This document shows positions 1-11,692 of a stretch of DNA of 32,500 bases, one piece after another. Position 1 is the stretch's first letter. Every line of letters begins with the position of its first letter. Source of the stretch: Cristatella mucedo (Eukaryota; Bryozoa; Phylactolaemata; Cristatellidae); assembly GCA_009760855.2 (NCBI GenBank), contig WPIO01000075.1:1372501-1405000 (forward strand), read 5' to 3'. A program made the translations under genes and the position numbers. The notes beneath the pieces are model-generated. The model made no database searches. It saw only the letters and a program-made list of their open reading frames with translations, and was not told the DNA's origin.

Positions 1-440
1 GAAAAGGCACCCTCCTGCCCATGCTCTTCATGAGGCAGCAGTGTGCAGCTGCTCTAAGGCTGCTGGTTAGTGCTTAGTATCGCTGGAGCTGAGAGTGCTC
101 AGCCGTTGCTCCTATTTCTGCCACCTTCTTTTAGCAAGAGTCAGCCTGTGTGACTGAACATCGTTGGCTGGTCGGATAATGTACTGCTGCACCTGACGCG
201 ACTAGGATCTTAGGCTGCTCGTACACTATTGCTGGACCTTGCCTCTTTACCCACGAGTGAGTAGTTGAATCATCACGGGCACAGGTTTTAGCCTAATTCT
301 AATTCTAATTCTGGAGCTCCAGCTATGTCTGCCCTTTGCTTGCCCTGGTGCCCCCAGCTGCTTCGGTTTGCATGACTCGCCCTGTATGTGCCCCTGCAGG
401 CCTTTGGAACCTCAAATGGAGCATTAAACGGCAGCAGACA
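1..440. other. left edge, no gene recognised
   Basis: I see no coding region, RNA gene or known repeat in this stretch. A short run of CTAATT-type repeats lies at about 293-312. The sequence could be intergenic or the end of a gene outside the window. Confidence 0.4.
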
Positions 441-1246
<806 letters not shown>

Positions 1247-1324
1247 CAGTTCCAGCTAAGCAGCATCAAGGAACAGTGGCTGCTCGATCGGCTGACCTGC
1301 ATACTGTATGGGTTTACACATATG

Positions 1325-1457
1325 ACGGCCATGACAGCCCAGAAGGTAAGGTGCTCTCTCATCACGACCGATTTGGATTCGAATCTTGCAGTGGGCGTTA
1401 TTGCTAACTGCAAACGGCCGTGATAACCAGAAAAGCCCTTCTGCTGCTATGCAAATG
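1325..1457 (+). mobile_element. SINE-like unit, tRNA-derived head (copy 1)
   Basis: A pol III A-box-like sequence (CAGCCCAGAAGG, 1335-1346) is followed by a B-box-like sequence (GATTCGAATC, 1376-1385). The body after the B box aligns with the unit at 2489-2650: both run TTCGAA, then GTGGGCG, then ATTGCT, CTGCAA and TGATA, then CTTCTGC..CTAT.CAAA. That shared body argues against a chance B box. The A-to-B spacing (41 bp) is shorter than in the other two copies (49 bp). The outer limits are approximate. Confidence 0.5.
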
Positions 1458-2087
1458 AGATAGTTAAATCAGCTAGTATTTATTTCTTTTCGAAGCCGCT
1501 CTCTTACCAAGTTTGGCCTCAATCGAGGGCCCAATTTAAAACCAGAGAGCTAGGAGGAACGAATGTGGAAAGGGCTCGACCGTAGCTCGGACGCACTGCT
1601 AAAGGAGCTATCTCTTCTAAGCCCTCTCACCAATTGCAACCAACCAGCTGGCAAGAGATTTGCAAAAAATAAATGTGCTCATGTAAGGAATTGCTGCAAA
1701 GTTATTCAATGCATTTGTGACATCTGGCCCAGGCTTCTGTTGCTCTCTCCTTGCAGATCTTCCTGCCATTCAATCAATCTTCTGGATTTTGCAATACTAG
1801 CAGCTCGACGTGCCAATTGGGATTTTGGCAACTGCCATGCCCATAGAGCATCTTTTGGACATGCACTGTCTCCCTGTCAAGCAGTGAATTGACTCTAAGT
1901 AATTTCACTCACTTATTGATCCCTTCATTCTCGAGATCCTGATTATCTTTCTGAAGTGTTTATCAAGCCGTGCTTTCTATGGTCGTGGTTTCCGAATGAT
2001 GTGAACGTGATCTGGATTTATGTAGGTGGACAGTCCAGGATTGATGGTACTGCTGAGAGAATGGTGTCTTGATGAGCAGCCATTGTC
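1458..2087. other. unassigned intergenic DNA
   Basis: I see no convincing gene. A 109-codon open frame at 1563-1892 has no recognisable motif, domain or splice context and is treated as chance. Confidence 0.4.
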
Positions 2088-2166
2088 AGATGTAAAGCAC
2101 CTAGAAAGAGATCGAGTTCTCTGAGGGCACTTTATCAAGTGCATTATTATTGTTATTATTATGATT
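2088..2166 (+). mobile_element. LINE family B, 3'-end fragment
   Basis: This fragment carries the family B terminal signature: gtaaagcacctagaaagaga, a spacer, then ctctgagggcactttatcaa and a short (ATT)n-like tail. It keeps only about 80 bp of the element, as expected of a severely 5'-truncated insertion. The terminal hairpin stem is AAAGCACC-like here, with substitutions from the AAAGCGCC form. Confidence 0.8.
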
Positions 2167-2369
2167 AGCCTTGAAATACGGCCTCATGACCTATAAGGTG
2201 GGAGCTGAAAGATTATTATTAGTGTCACCTAGAGTTGCACTGCTGTACCGGTAGCTCTGTAGACACTTGGATAATATTAATGCTAATAGTAATAATACAT
2301 TTGTATGTCATCCTAAGATAATTTGATCTCTTTCTAGGCATTTTATGTATGCTGTAAAGGAAGGATGAT

Positions 2370-2488
2370 CAATTAGTGGTAGCATGCATAATGTCAACAA
2401 GCATACTGTGGTTAGAGGTAACATGCACATTGTCAACATGTATATATGGTTAGTGATAACATGCTCAGTGTCAACATGTATTTGAGTC
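2370..2488. repeat. minisatellite of about 37 bp in LINE B 3' UTR
   Basis: About three units follow the pattern tggttagNggtaacatgc, then a short spacer, then tgtcaacatgtat. Another unit (ggtagcatgcacagtatcag) resumes at about 2661 beyond the SINE-like insertion. Similar units occur in the same position of other family B copies (19630-19700 and, on the other strand, near 6115-6160). The repeat therefore belongs to the LINE 3' UTR rather than to the locus. Confidence 0.75.
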
Positions 2489-2650
2489 GTGATGGCCCAC
2501 TAGGCACGGTCACTTTTGACTACCTCGGCCCCGAAGTCGTGGGTTCGAACCATTTGGTGGGCGATCCTTTATTGCTGCTGCAAGCAGTGATGATAGTCAT
2601 TAAGGTTCTTCTGCCACTATACAAAATTCAGCGAATATTGTTTTATTTTA
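2489..2650 (+). mobile_element. SINE-like unit, tRNA-derived head (copy 2)
   Basis: The A-box match TGGCCCACTAGG (2493-2504) differs from TRGCNNAGYNGG at one position. It is followed 49 bp later by the B-box match GGTTCGAACC (2542-2551). The body shares several blocks with the unit at 1325-1457. The unit splits the 37-bp array of the LINE B 3' UTR: array units end at about 2488 and resume at about 2661, which supports a real insertion. I could not fix the target-site duplication. A real tRNA gene is unlikely because the acceptor stem does not pair. Confidence 0.6.
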
Positions 2651-3110
2651 TATGGTTCATGGTAGCATGCACAGTATCAGCAGGCATAAGCATACAAAAG
2701 GCAAATGCTAAGGAACCTCTAAATGCTCTGAGAAGCAGTAGCGTTTTTAGTTTTGTTTCAAATGTTATACAGTTAGAATCGCCAAGGATTTCCGATTCGT
2801 TCGAGGCATAGCTGACCGACTTGATACGGAAGGTGGAGGAGGTGGCATGATGCCTTGCCTGGTTGGCAAGTAGTTCTGATTGGTAGGCTGGAGCTAGAGA
2901 ATTCCCGGCCTAAAAGTGAGTGACAGTACCTTGATGTTGATACTCCACTTGATTGGGAACCGGTTCAGGTCGACGAAAAGTGGTGTGATTTTGCAACTGC
3001 GACACTTGCTACAAGCAAGCCTAGCTGTTGAATTTTGCACCCACTGTGAGGGCTTGATTGCACAGGCTGGTAGTCCAGCAAGTAGTGAGTTACAGGAGTC
3101 GAGGCAGGAT

Positions 3111-3966
3111 TGTAACGCCGAAGGCTCGGCGGAGTAGGCTTGACCTGCCGCTTACCTAGCGGCGTAGCCTATCGCCTAATGCCGTCCGGTGCGCGCCTAC
3201 GCGCAATAAGCTGGCCGCCACGAAACGAGCGTTTCTGGCGCTGACCTGCTTACCGTTACTGAAGGGGGTCGTGAGTCCGCGGCGTGAATTGGAAGCAAGA
3301 CACACAAATTGGGGATTTTACTGAACTTTATTCGCAAGCGCACAAAGTCGCTGCGCGTCTAGTTCAGCTTTATCTCCACACTCCTCGCACGTTCAACACT
3401 CTTGCGGAGGGAATACTCCTCTACACTAAGCGCGACCCGGACCCTAAACCCTAACCGGTGAACTAGGAATCCGTTCCCACCTGTGCCGAGGGAATACCCC
3501 AAACACGCCACTTAAACACTCGAGCGGAGGGAGTACTTCTCCACACTGAAGTGCGAACCGGAGTCTAAACCCTACCCGGTGAACTAGAACTCGGTTTCCA
3601 CCAGTGCGACCGGAATACTCCACACACGCCAACTCAAGCACTCCTGCGGAGGAAATAATTCTCCACACTGAAGCGCGACCCGGAGCCTAAACCCTACCCG
3701 GTGAACTAGAGCTCCACACACGCCAACTACGCCTAGCTCGCGCCGGCAAATCCCTATGCCGAGACCACGTGCTAGCGCGCACACACACGACACAAAAGAA
3801 ACACAAAACACAAAAGAACACACAAAATGCCAGCTCGGGCGCGATACGACCGTATTCGGTGGGGTTCCACCGAATCCTCCTAGCGCTGTCTCGTCTTGTT
3901 CCGTCAATCGCCGCCGAACAGCTCTTGTTCGCGCTAAAATTCAGCCAAAGCCAGCAGGGCGCTACA
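3111..3966 (-). mobile_element. solo LTR (856 bp), copy 1
   Basis: Read on the minus strand, the LTR starts TGTAGCGCCCTGCTGG and ends CGGCGTTACA, giving TGTA..TACA-type ends. It is flanked by a direct repeat GGAT (3107-3110 and 3967-3970). It matches the unit at 18094-19382 over its length in the opposite orientation. A poly(A) signal lies at 3327-3332 (TTTATT on the plus strand). Three internal tandem units of about 121 bp start near 3397, 3517 and 3639. No gag or pol sequence is attached, so it is a solo LTR left by LTR-LTR recombination. The 4-bp duplication and TGTA ends fit a Gypsy-type element, but no coding region is present to prove this. Relative to copy 2 it lacks about 475 bp, including the putative promoter. 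Confidence 0.9.
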
Positions 3967-4889
3967 GGATGTCACACCTGCATGGACCAATTTAGATGTA
4001 GTATCCCTGTCTAAGCAGACCCAGATTTAAGCAGTGTTAAAAAATAGGCAGCACTGATAGGGTCGTTCAGTGAAAGGTCACTTTGCAACAGGACACTCAG
4101 ATTTCATGCAGATGTTACAGGAAATAGCTGATAGGCAGATAGGCAGAGCTGATTTTTACAATCACCGAGTCACACAAAGTTTTCCCAGAACTAGTAAGTT
4201 GATTTCATCACCTTTCAATTTAGGAAATTTTTGCTGCCATTCAAGTGCAGATGTCATTAATGCATGCAGCATGGAAGTTGGGAGAATTTGATGTGCTGGA
4301 ATAGAAGTGAAAGCCTAGATTGTCATCGGCAATCACATTGGCAGGAGGGAAGATATGAATTGTGAAAAGAAGCATACTAAGCACAGAGCCCCGAAGTACT
4401 TACCAACTACTTCAGTGGCTCCTCGAATGTTCGTCTGTTTACATTATTCCCTGGATTCCCCCCGATGAGATAGGATGTAAACCGTTGCAATGCAGTGCCT
4501 GTGATGCCTAGGCGATAGGAGATGACCTCGAGAAGGACTTAGTGATAGATAGTATCAAAAGCTGCCGCAAGATAAAAGCAAGCTGAAGCAAAGTCCTCAG
4601 GTCATTGTACGCCCGAAACTATGCTGACTCGATGGAATGAAGTTCTCTTGACCTAGTGTTACTTTCTTAATTAGTGGCTTAACAACAGCCTTTTTGAAAG
4701 GTGCAGGGACAAGACCTGAGACCAAGGACGTGTTTATTGTGTTAGTTATGCATGGCAGCAGCAGCTCTGTGTATCCTAGGACAGTCGGAGTAGCATCTAG
4801 AGGACTAGAAGTGTTCTTTGACTGGGAGATAGATTTCCGGATGATGTCACTCATGGCCTCCTTGAATGTTGACATATTGGTGGTGTGCA

Positions 4890-4892
<3 letters not shown>

Positions 4893-4968
<76 letters not shown>
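4893..4968. repeat. (GA)n microsatellite
   Basis: This is a near-perfect GA dinucleotide run that ends in GGGGGGG. It abuts the 5' limit of the LINE B copy. Confidence 0.95.
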
Positions 4969-4974
<6 letters not shown>

Positions 4975-5239
4975 AGAAGTCCTGAATAGCTGTTATTGAG
5001 GGGCACGAGTCCAAAGGGACGGTGCTACTTTATGGATGGACTCTCAGATCTTTCTGACAAAGAAGCTGGAGATGCGATCAGGTGGATCACCTCAAGGATC
5101 ACCAGGTAAGGAGCTAAGCTGGGAGTGGTTTAGGAACTGGTTGGTGGTAGATGCCTGCATTTTTTGCCTCCAACATCCAACAATATCTGCGTTCTCAGAA
5201 TCTAGACTTCGCCTTTGCTAGGATCGATTGATATGATCT

Positions 5240-5545
5240 ACACTAGCCTTAGTATGTCTTTTATGGGTAGCCGGTCCTGGGTGGCCAGTCTCTCGGCATG
5301 CTGAAGAGCTGCAAGCAGCTCTTGAGCACTCCGAGCTCGGTAAGGCAGCGATGGTTCCAGGGTACATGATTCTGATTGCCTGCAACAACAGGCGGTGGCA
5401 CTGCTGCCTCTCTGCATCCTGTATGAGAAAGTTTTCCACCACACCAGCATACTTTATGTGGATTTTTCTCGGAGGGGAATCCTGGTTGCCCAACCGGATG
5501 CGTATAGTTGATGGCCATGAGCCACGAGGTCAGGCCTCGGCTCCT
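5240..5545 (-). pseudogene. possible LINE ORF1-like fragment
   Basis: On the minus strand an open stretch reads IRLGNQDSPPRK followed by IHIKYAGVVENF and then LIQDAERQQCHRLL. The RLG, a proline-rich gap, R, a hydrophobic strand, and a short helix resemble the RNA-recognition region of some CR1/L2-type LINE ORF1 proteins. A LINE context is suggested by the neighbouring family B copy on the same strand (to 4892). The resemblance is short and I cannot search it, so this is a low-confidence call. It could be unrelated open sequence. Confidence 0.25.
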
Positions 5546-5964
5546 GCTCCAGCTTGCCTCAGTGGCCTGTTGATGTTTGTCAGCTACCATGCATTATCAT
5601 ATTCGATCACAACTAAATTGTTTGGGAGCAGTTCATGCCACACCCTGATCAACGGCATGCATAGAGCTAGGGCACTCAACACACTATAGATGGCCTAAAT
5701 ACACTTTCTGGGAGTGGAGATACATAGATACATATCCTGATCAACAGCATTGCCAGATGGGTTGCATAGTGCATGAAGCAGAGTATCTATTTGCTTGAGC
5801 CAGAGGCAGCTCCCAGCTGACTCGGTCGCGTACACAGTGCTGCCCTTTTCTGTGTACACAGAACAGATGAAAACCAGACTTTTGTCTTTGGTTAATTTCT
5901 CTTGCAACACAGATTGTGCATTGTCTATGAAGCTTTTTATCGTTTATTCTCTCGTGGGCTTACA

Positions 5965-6268
5965 TTGTTGTACCGACTTGCATCTCGATATCTCCTTTCT
6001 TGTCCACATTTAAAAAGAAACTAAAAGCACGTTTATTTATCACAGCATTTAATGGGTCCCCGTGATTCGTCCTTTATTTGTTTATGTGTGGTGAGGCTGT
6101 GCGTGCTGCCACTAACCATACTTGCATGCTGACCCTGTGCATGTCTCACCTAACCATGTTATTCTTGTTGTTTGTTGAGCCATTCGATCGTGCTTCCTTT
6201 GCAGCAAATGTAAAGTGCCTAGAAAGAGATTGAGTTCTATGATGGGCTATAGCAAATGTATTATTATT
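5965..6268 (+). mobile_element. LINE family B, 3'-end fragment with C-terminus
   Basis: The fragment starts in the last coding segment (TFKKKLKARLFI then TAFNGSP near 6008-6060). It continues through the 3' UTR with the cttgcatgctgaccctgtgc block, and ends with gtaaagtgcctagaaagaga, the terminal hairpin region and (ATT)n at about 6255-6268. It is 5'-truncated. Confidence 0.85.
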
Positions 6269-7189
6269 ATTACTTTCAAACCGATTCCTTCCGAGGACTG
6301 ATAATTATGTACTGTCTGAAGCTTCTCATTTGTTACTCGTGGACTTTTACAGGCTGAACCTTTACGGGCTGGATTTCTGCTGTAAGCATGGCAATGATCT
6401 TAGGCACACTGCTGTGTCAGTTAAAGAGTTTTTCACGAATCCTGCAAACCACCACTTTCAACCAATTAATATCATGCAGTGCAAAGCCAATGCCCAATTG
6501 AGCATCTCTGCGACGAAGCCGACTATGCCCCAAGAGTCAGAGCTCTCCGATGCATGAAAGCCGATGAGTTCTTCGAAGTTTAGAAAGATTGTTGGGCATC
6601 AGTTCTTCCAGAAACGTGCCGGAGGCTGGCAGAGTCAATGCCGAGGGGATTGCATGAAGTTATTTACAATATGGCACCTCGACTAGCTATTGATACCATA
6701 CAACAAATTAAATATAACTAAATATTTTTTAGGTTTTCTGGTGTACAAAAACTTCTACCAACTCTGATTCGTTCTAAAGCTCGCGAGTTTAGAGTGAAAT
6801 AGTGGGCTGGTAGTAGATGCATAGGAACGTTTTGACAGACGTGTTCGTGTGCATTCAATTTTTCTTGAGTTCGATAGAGATTGACATGCCTCTGTATAGA
6901 CAATGCATCCGATGAAAGAATATTGCCTAGTGGACATGTTAAAATTTGGCATGGTTACGAATTTTAATGCCAACTCACGGTTGACATTAGTCTGCTGGTC
7001 ATGCACGGCCTACTAGCTAGCAGCGTTTTGAGATTTTCCCACTTCGATCGCACCCCCCTCCGGCTAACCGAGTGCTGCCGGCCCACTGAACGACAGCCGT
7101 GGTCACGGCTGCCCCAGCATCCGGTCAAGCAACGGCCATGTGACTCATAGGGTTGCTGCCACTGAATGTACCGTGCAAGCTCACTCGTA

Positions 7190-7192
<3 letters not shown>
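6269..7192. other. unassigned intergenic DNA upstream of the LAMP-like gene
   Basis: I see no gene or repeat family here. Open frames at 6330-6557 and 6718-7006 show no motifs. Any upstream exon or promoter of the gene starting at 7620 could lie here, but no core promoter is evident. Confidence 0.35.

Positions 7193-7281
<89 letters not shown>
7193..7281. repeat. (TA)n microsatellite, about 44 units
   Basis: This is a perfect TA dinucleotide run. It is bounded by ACCAAT on the left and ATTGGT on the right, so the whole block is an inverted repeat able to extrude as a cruciform. Open frames through it encode only Tyr-Ile runs and are artefacts. Confidence 0.97.
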
Positions 7282-7285
<4 letters not shown>

Positions 7286-7619
7286 TCAGACCTCAGTGGA
7301 ATCAATGATAAACCCATGTGATCAGTATGATAAGCCACCTTCTTATCAGCAATCACCGGATTTAAGTTTAATTAGCCAATATTTTTCGGGTGCTTTAGTT
7401 TTTCAATCAGCTGTGTGCCACTAAGGTGCGTAATGTCGAGGCTACCTAAAAATAGTCGTGACTTGGTCACTTTTTTATTGTTGGAGCATAATAGTGTATG
7501 CTCTGTTCGAATGAGGTCTCTCACTATCCATGTCTGTCTCTCTCACTCACTCACTGTCACTGTCGAATATCTTTCTTTCTAATGGTTTGCCCCTAGCATC
7601 ACAATGCTCTGCTATTTAG

Positions 7620-7928
7620 ATGCCATTGCACAATTGGTTGGCATGCTTTTTACTTCCAGTCATCTTCGCGATTGGTCTGTGTCTGGCTGCTACCACTGGT
7701 GGCGACCCTGTCTCAGGCCTCAACAGCAGCACTACTGCCACAGCAGCCACTTTGCCTCTGATGGCCTCTGACCCTGCTACTACTGCTACAACCTCCCTGA
7801 ACTCGACTACATCGGCCGGACCTGCACCGGCCAAAAGCTACGTGCTGACAGATGCCAACGGCGTTCAGTGTGCTACAATCAGCTGTGCATTCAGCTTTAC
7901 CATTCCATATAACACGACAGACGGCACG
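7620..7928 (+). CDS. LAMP-like gene, exon 1
   Basis: Codons 1-103 comprise the signal peptide (hydrophobic core LACFLLPVIFAIGLCLA), the Ser/Thr/Ala/Pro-rich stalk, and the first strands of the LAMP domain (YVLTDANGVQC, then FSFTIPYNTT). The exon ends ..GGC ACG before the donor gtatga at 7929, phase 0. The sequence just before the ATG (tgctatttag) would also serve as a splice acceptor. Confidence 0.88.
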
Positions 7929-8676
7929 GTATGACTTTGGACTCGTGTGCTATGCATTTTCCACGGTGGCACCTTGCTGACCTTGCTAGTTTTAGTGCTC
8001 TTCTGGATGTAGTCCTATCAGATCATCAATTAAATTATCAGCTATTGTGGCACCGAGTGCATAGCTAAAGTATATCCTAAGCTTGCCATAGTGAAATTTT
8101 GAATTGTAGCTAGTGAATTAGCAGAAATGGTACAATTTTTATTGGGCTTATATAAATTTATGTGACGTCTTGACACAATTCTTTAATGTCAGACAGCGCA
8201 CTAGAAGTACTGCCACAGCTAGAAAAGTTTTTGAAAATTGCCATTTACTGTGCCGGTGTGCCGTACCAGCTATAAGTATATTGGTGTACAATTCTGGTAG
8301 CTGCCACCTGTATTAGGCTTAACTCTAGCTTGTTCAGTGAATGACTGTGATTGTTGACACTGTAAGGTTGGTACACTACACAACTACAGGTCTCGCTCTA
8401 GCGTATGTATGTGCATTCACCACCTGGCCATGTGTGGTACTTGGGGTGGGGTCTGGCTGAAGAAGGTAAGAAGAGCTTGCTTCCAGCCTTAGCTTTAGGT
8501 TGGGGTATCAATCACGCTCCAGATAATGGTAGCAATACCTGGCTTAGCTCTGATCTGCCCAAAATTGACTCTGTCGTACCGTCATCAGTTTGCTACTTGC
8601 TTTGTGGTCGTGGTGTGTTTCCATGTCCACGGGTCTCTCTAATCTGCCTGTCTTATGTAGCTATCTTGCTGTCAAT

Positions 8677-8733
<57 letters not shown>

Positions 8734-8852
8734 TGTCCCATAGTTTTCTCTTAAGTTCTCTCTCTCTCTTTCTCTCTCTCTGTCAAGCACTCTGTGTCTA
8801 ACTCTCGATCTCGCTTTTCAGCTCTGTCTTTGTCACTCTGGCTCACTCTGCC

Positions 8853-8920
<68 letters not shown>

Positions 8921-11641
8921 CTCCCTATCTCTCTCACTAGCTCTCTCTCACTCCCTCTCCGACTCTATAAAAAGGATATAATTCATAAGTATGGCACCCT
9001 AAGAGAACTTGCTATTCAGGCGCTCACATATACCACGAGGCTTGAGCCCACGACCTCGGCCAGACCTTGGTCTGGCAAGCACCTTAACCACTGTCCCAAA
9101 CCAGCGTGGCACCTGTCTTCAGTTCTCTCTCTCTCGCTCCGACTATGTCTCCAGCTCTCTCCCTCTCTCTCCAGTTATCTCCCCTCTTTTGTCTCCTGAT
9201 AGCAACTGTACTTTTTATTTTCTGTAAAGGCAGGAGTTTCTTCTCTCACCGCCGTATCTTTGGTTTTTTAAAGACTAGTAATGGCCATCTGGAGATCGCA
9301 CTTTGCATCTGTGGTTATGCTGCATGTTTTCTTACTGGCTTGATACGGTCTGCAGTAGGTTTTTCAAGTTGGCGTTTGAAACCGTTTATTACTGTGAGTG
9401 TGTCATCCATTTTCACGTGTCATACACTGGAAAGTGAGAAGAGCAGATGGAACTGAAAAAGGTTGCGACAGGACCTTTGATTCAGCATTGTCCTACAGTT
9501 TCCGGAACCAGTGCCAGAACATCTGCAACTTGGATGGGTTGAGCTGAGATTAAATGCGTCAGTTACCAGCATAACCAGGGAGAGGTTGCTGTTATTCGGG
9601 AGACATATTTTTACCACTGCCCTTTATACTCCGATCTATATGTGCAGGTACCGTCAAGAGTTGAAGCGATTGCTGGAAATCAGGAATTCCGATGATTAAG
9701 ACCTTGGCCTCGACAGGACTGGCTCTGACGCAGCACAGCATAAAAACTCCAGTGTCAATCCTTAAATAAAATAGTTCCCATCGCATCCAGGAGCTGGAGA
9801 AGCTAATCATACAAGAAAATACTTTCCCGAAGTGGAAAGATGTGAGTTCAAGTAGTCAGTTTAATCGACGCTGGTGAACCTACCAAAAATCAGTCAAGTG
9901 TCGAAGGCGATATTGCCTTTTTCTGCGCAGTGATATTTCCCCGAAAGCCAATGTTGAACACTTTCCTTTGCAACCACATTCCAGCTCGTAGTTTTTTTGC
10001 CTTGCTTTGGGTGCCGATCGGCTGAGTGAGCGAATGGCAGCCTCATGTGACTGTTGCTGCCTTGTCTGTCAGCCATTCATCTGGGTCCGATCAAGCTAGT
10101 AGTTTGGGCCTACTCGCCTTGCAGTTACATACCGGCTGGGCAGTAGGGCAAGTACTGCTATCTTCCTCAACACTGATGTGGTATGCATATCTTCAGAAAT
10201 TAGTGCAAAGCCACAAGGACTTGAGTGTTTGCCATGTTTTAAGAATTTACTAATGTACTCAGAGCATCAGAGCAGCCTTCAGAAGCAGCATGTAGGCAGC
10301 AATCTTCTCGTCGCATAACACAATAAGAGTGAGAAGCATAACTGAAATGAGAAACCTTTGAGGAAGAACTTAGAAATGAACCTGCCGCAAAAAACTGTTT
10401 CTAATAACATGCCTTAGTCGGCAGCAGAAGAAAATGCAGCATCGCTTTTATTTCAGATGGTTGCAATTGCGTTATGAGCAAAACCTTGTGAGACTGCACA
10501 GCATGATATCTTTTGAGAAAAAAAGAGATAGTGAGTGAGTGTGTGTGCTTGTATGCGTGCGTGTGAAGCGCAGCTGTTACTTATCACCCCCAGAAGCAAT
10601 GTCTAGCTTTGTTGCCCTTTGATGTAGCGCCTTGCACCAGATGTGCGCAAACGGCATGCATCTTTGTACCAACTATTCTGTTTCTATGGCCAAGCAATGC
10701 TCATCATGAAGCTTCGGCGAGTGTCCGATTTTGCAGTGGCTGCTTAGGTTAACAATGCATTTCTTCATCGATTGCAGTCCAATTACATCTTTACTCCTCC
10801 CTGTTCTGGGGAGGCTGGCGTTTCCATCACCGGCACATGCGGTAGTGAGCAGGAGTCAATAGCAATCAACTTTACGACGAAGCAATGGTTGCTTCGTTTC
10901 GATGTTGTCACGCAGAAGTCTCGTTACTTCTTCACCACGGTTTATCTAGGCTATGCTCAGGATGCTGCTCTGTTTCCAAATGCATCTGAACCAGGTATGT
11001 GGAACGTGGCAGTCAGCCAGCTAAAGCTGCAACTGCCTGTTGTTAGAGTGAAGTGCCCTTGAGAAATACTTATTTCGTTCGTGCTCGTTCAGGCAAGGCG
11101 ATGACATACAATGCCTCAGGGCTTAATCTCTTTGACACACCATATGGCAGTTACTATTCGTGTCAAGCCGACGCAACTCAGGATCTAGGACACGGCTACT
11201 TCATGAAGACGCACCAATTGGAAATTCTGGCTTTTACCAACTCAAGCAGCACGGCAGGCTTGCGTAAGTGTTGCAGCCTTCAGTGTGAGAGCGTAGATAC
11301 ATTTTACCTGCATTTTCATCGAGGTTTGAGTTGTCCGTAAATCCCGATGACATCTGTGACCAGTAATCCACTGAGAATAGAGAGAGCAGGTGGATCAAAG
11401 CATGCAAAGGCTCCTGCTTGGCTACTCGAGCCTTCGCCATGGCTAGTCCTCGAGCCATCATTTTTTGACGTTATGAAACCGAGTGATTTTTACCAGGGAC
11501 GGGATTTCAGGCTGTTTGTAACGGATGACATGTGTTTATTGTAACTCATCATTTTTTCCAGTCGTTTCCGAATAAGAAATCAAATGCACCTTAATTCATC
11601 AAAAAACTGCTGCTAAAAAGAAGCTCAGCACAGTAGATTCT

Positions 11642-11692
<51 letters not shown>

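Larger units (their letters stand above)
2275..4892 (-). mobile_element. LINE family B, long 3' half (RT to tail), interrupted
   Basis: This is the largest family B copy and reads right to left. Near 4875-4600 it encodes the start of the reverse transcriptase domain (DIIRKSISQS.., then AVVKPLIKK). Continuing downward through several frameshifts, it gives an FDTI-H-type motif and VISYRLGITGTALQRF around 4540-4450, an HFY-type active-site neighbourhood near 4310, and CNSLLAG just past the LTR near 3090-3070. The C-terminal region follows (2800-3060), then a 3' UTR with a roughly 37-bp tandem repeat, and the 3' end with its AAT-rich tail near 2275. A solo LTR (3111-3966) and a SINE-like unit (about 2489-2650) are inserted in it. 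The 5' limit coincides with a GA microsatellite. It is a dead copy with many stops and shifts. Confidence 0.8.
7929..10777 (+). other. intron 1 of LAMP-like gene (2849 bp)
   Basis: The donor is gtatga and the acceptor ttcatcgattgcag. The intron contains a (GT)n array, a (CT)n array and a minus-strand SINE-like unit. The remainder (about 7930-8670 and 9230-10770) shows no exon or repeat I can recognise. Confidence 0.8.

Noticed and set aside
1563-1892. 109-codon open frame as a host gene
   Set aside because: It has no recognisable motif, and its composition is like the surrounding non-coding DNA.
2489-2575. Genuine tRNA gene
   Set aside because: A and B boxes are present, but no acceptor stem pairing or anticodon arm can be drawn, and the unit shares a long non-tRNA body with another copy.
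2446-2811. 121-codon open frame
   Set aside because: It is a plus-strand shadow across the SINE-like unit and the minus-strand LINE B 3' region.
3442-3456. Telomere-like ccctaaaccctaacc
   Set aside because: It lies inside the LTR internal tandem unit, recurs once per unit, and has a related counterpart in the other LTR copy. It is not an interstitial telomere array.
6964-7424. Open frames with Tyr-Ile runs on both strands
   Set aside because: They are produced by the (TA)n array, and the flanks show no domain or splice structure.
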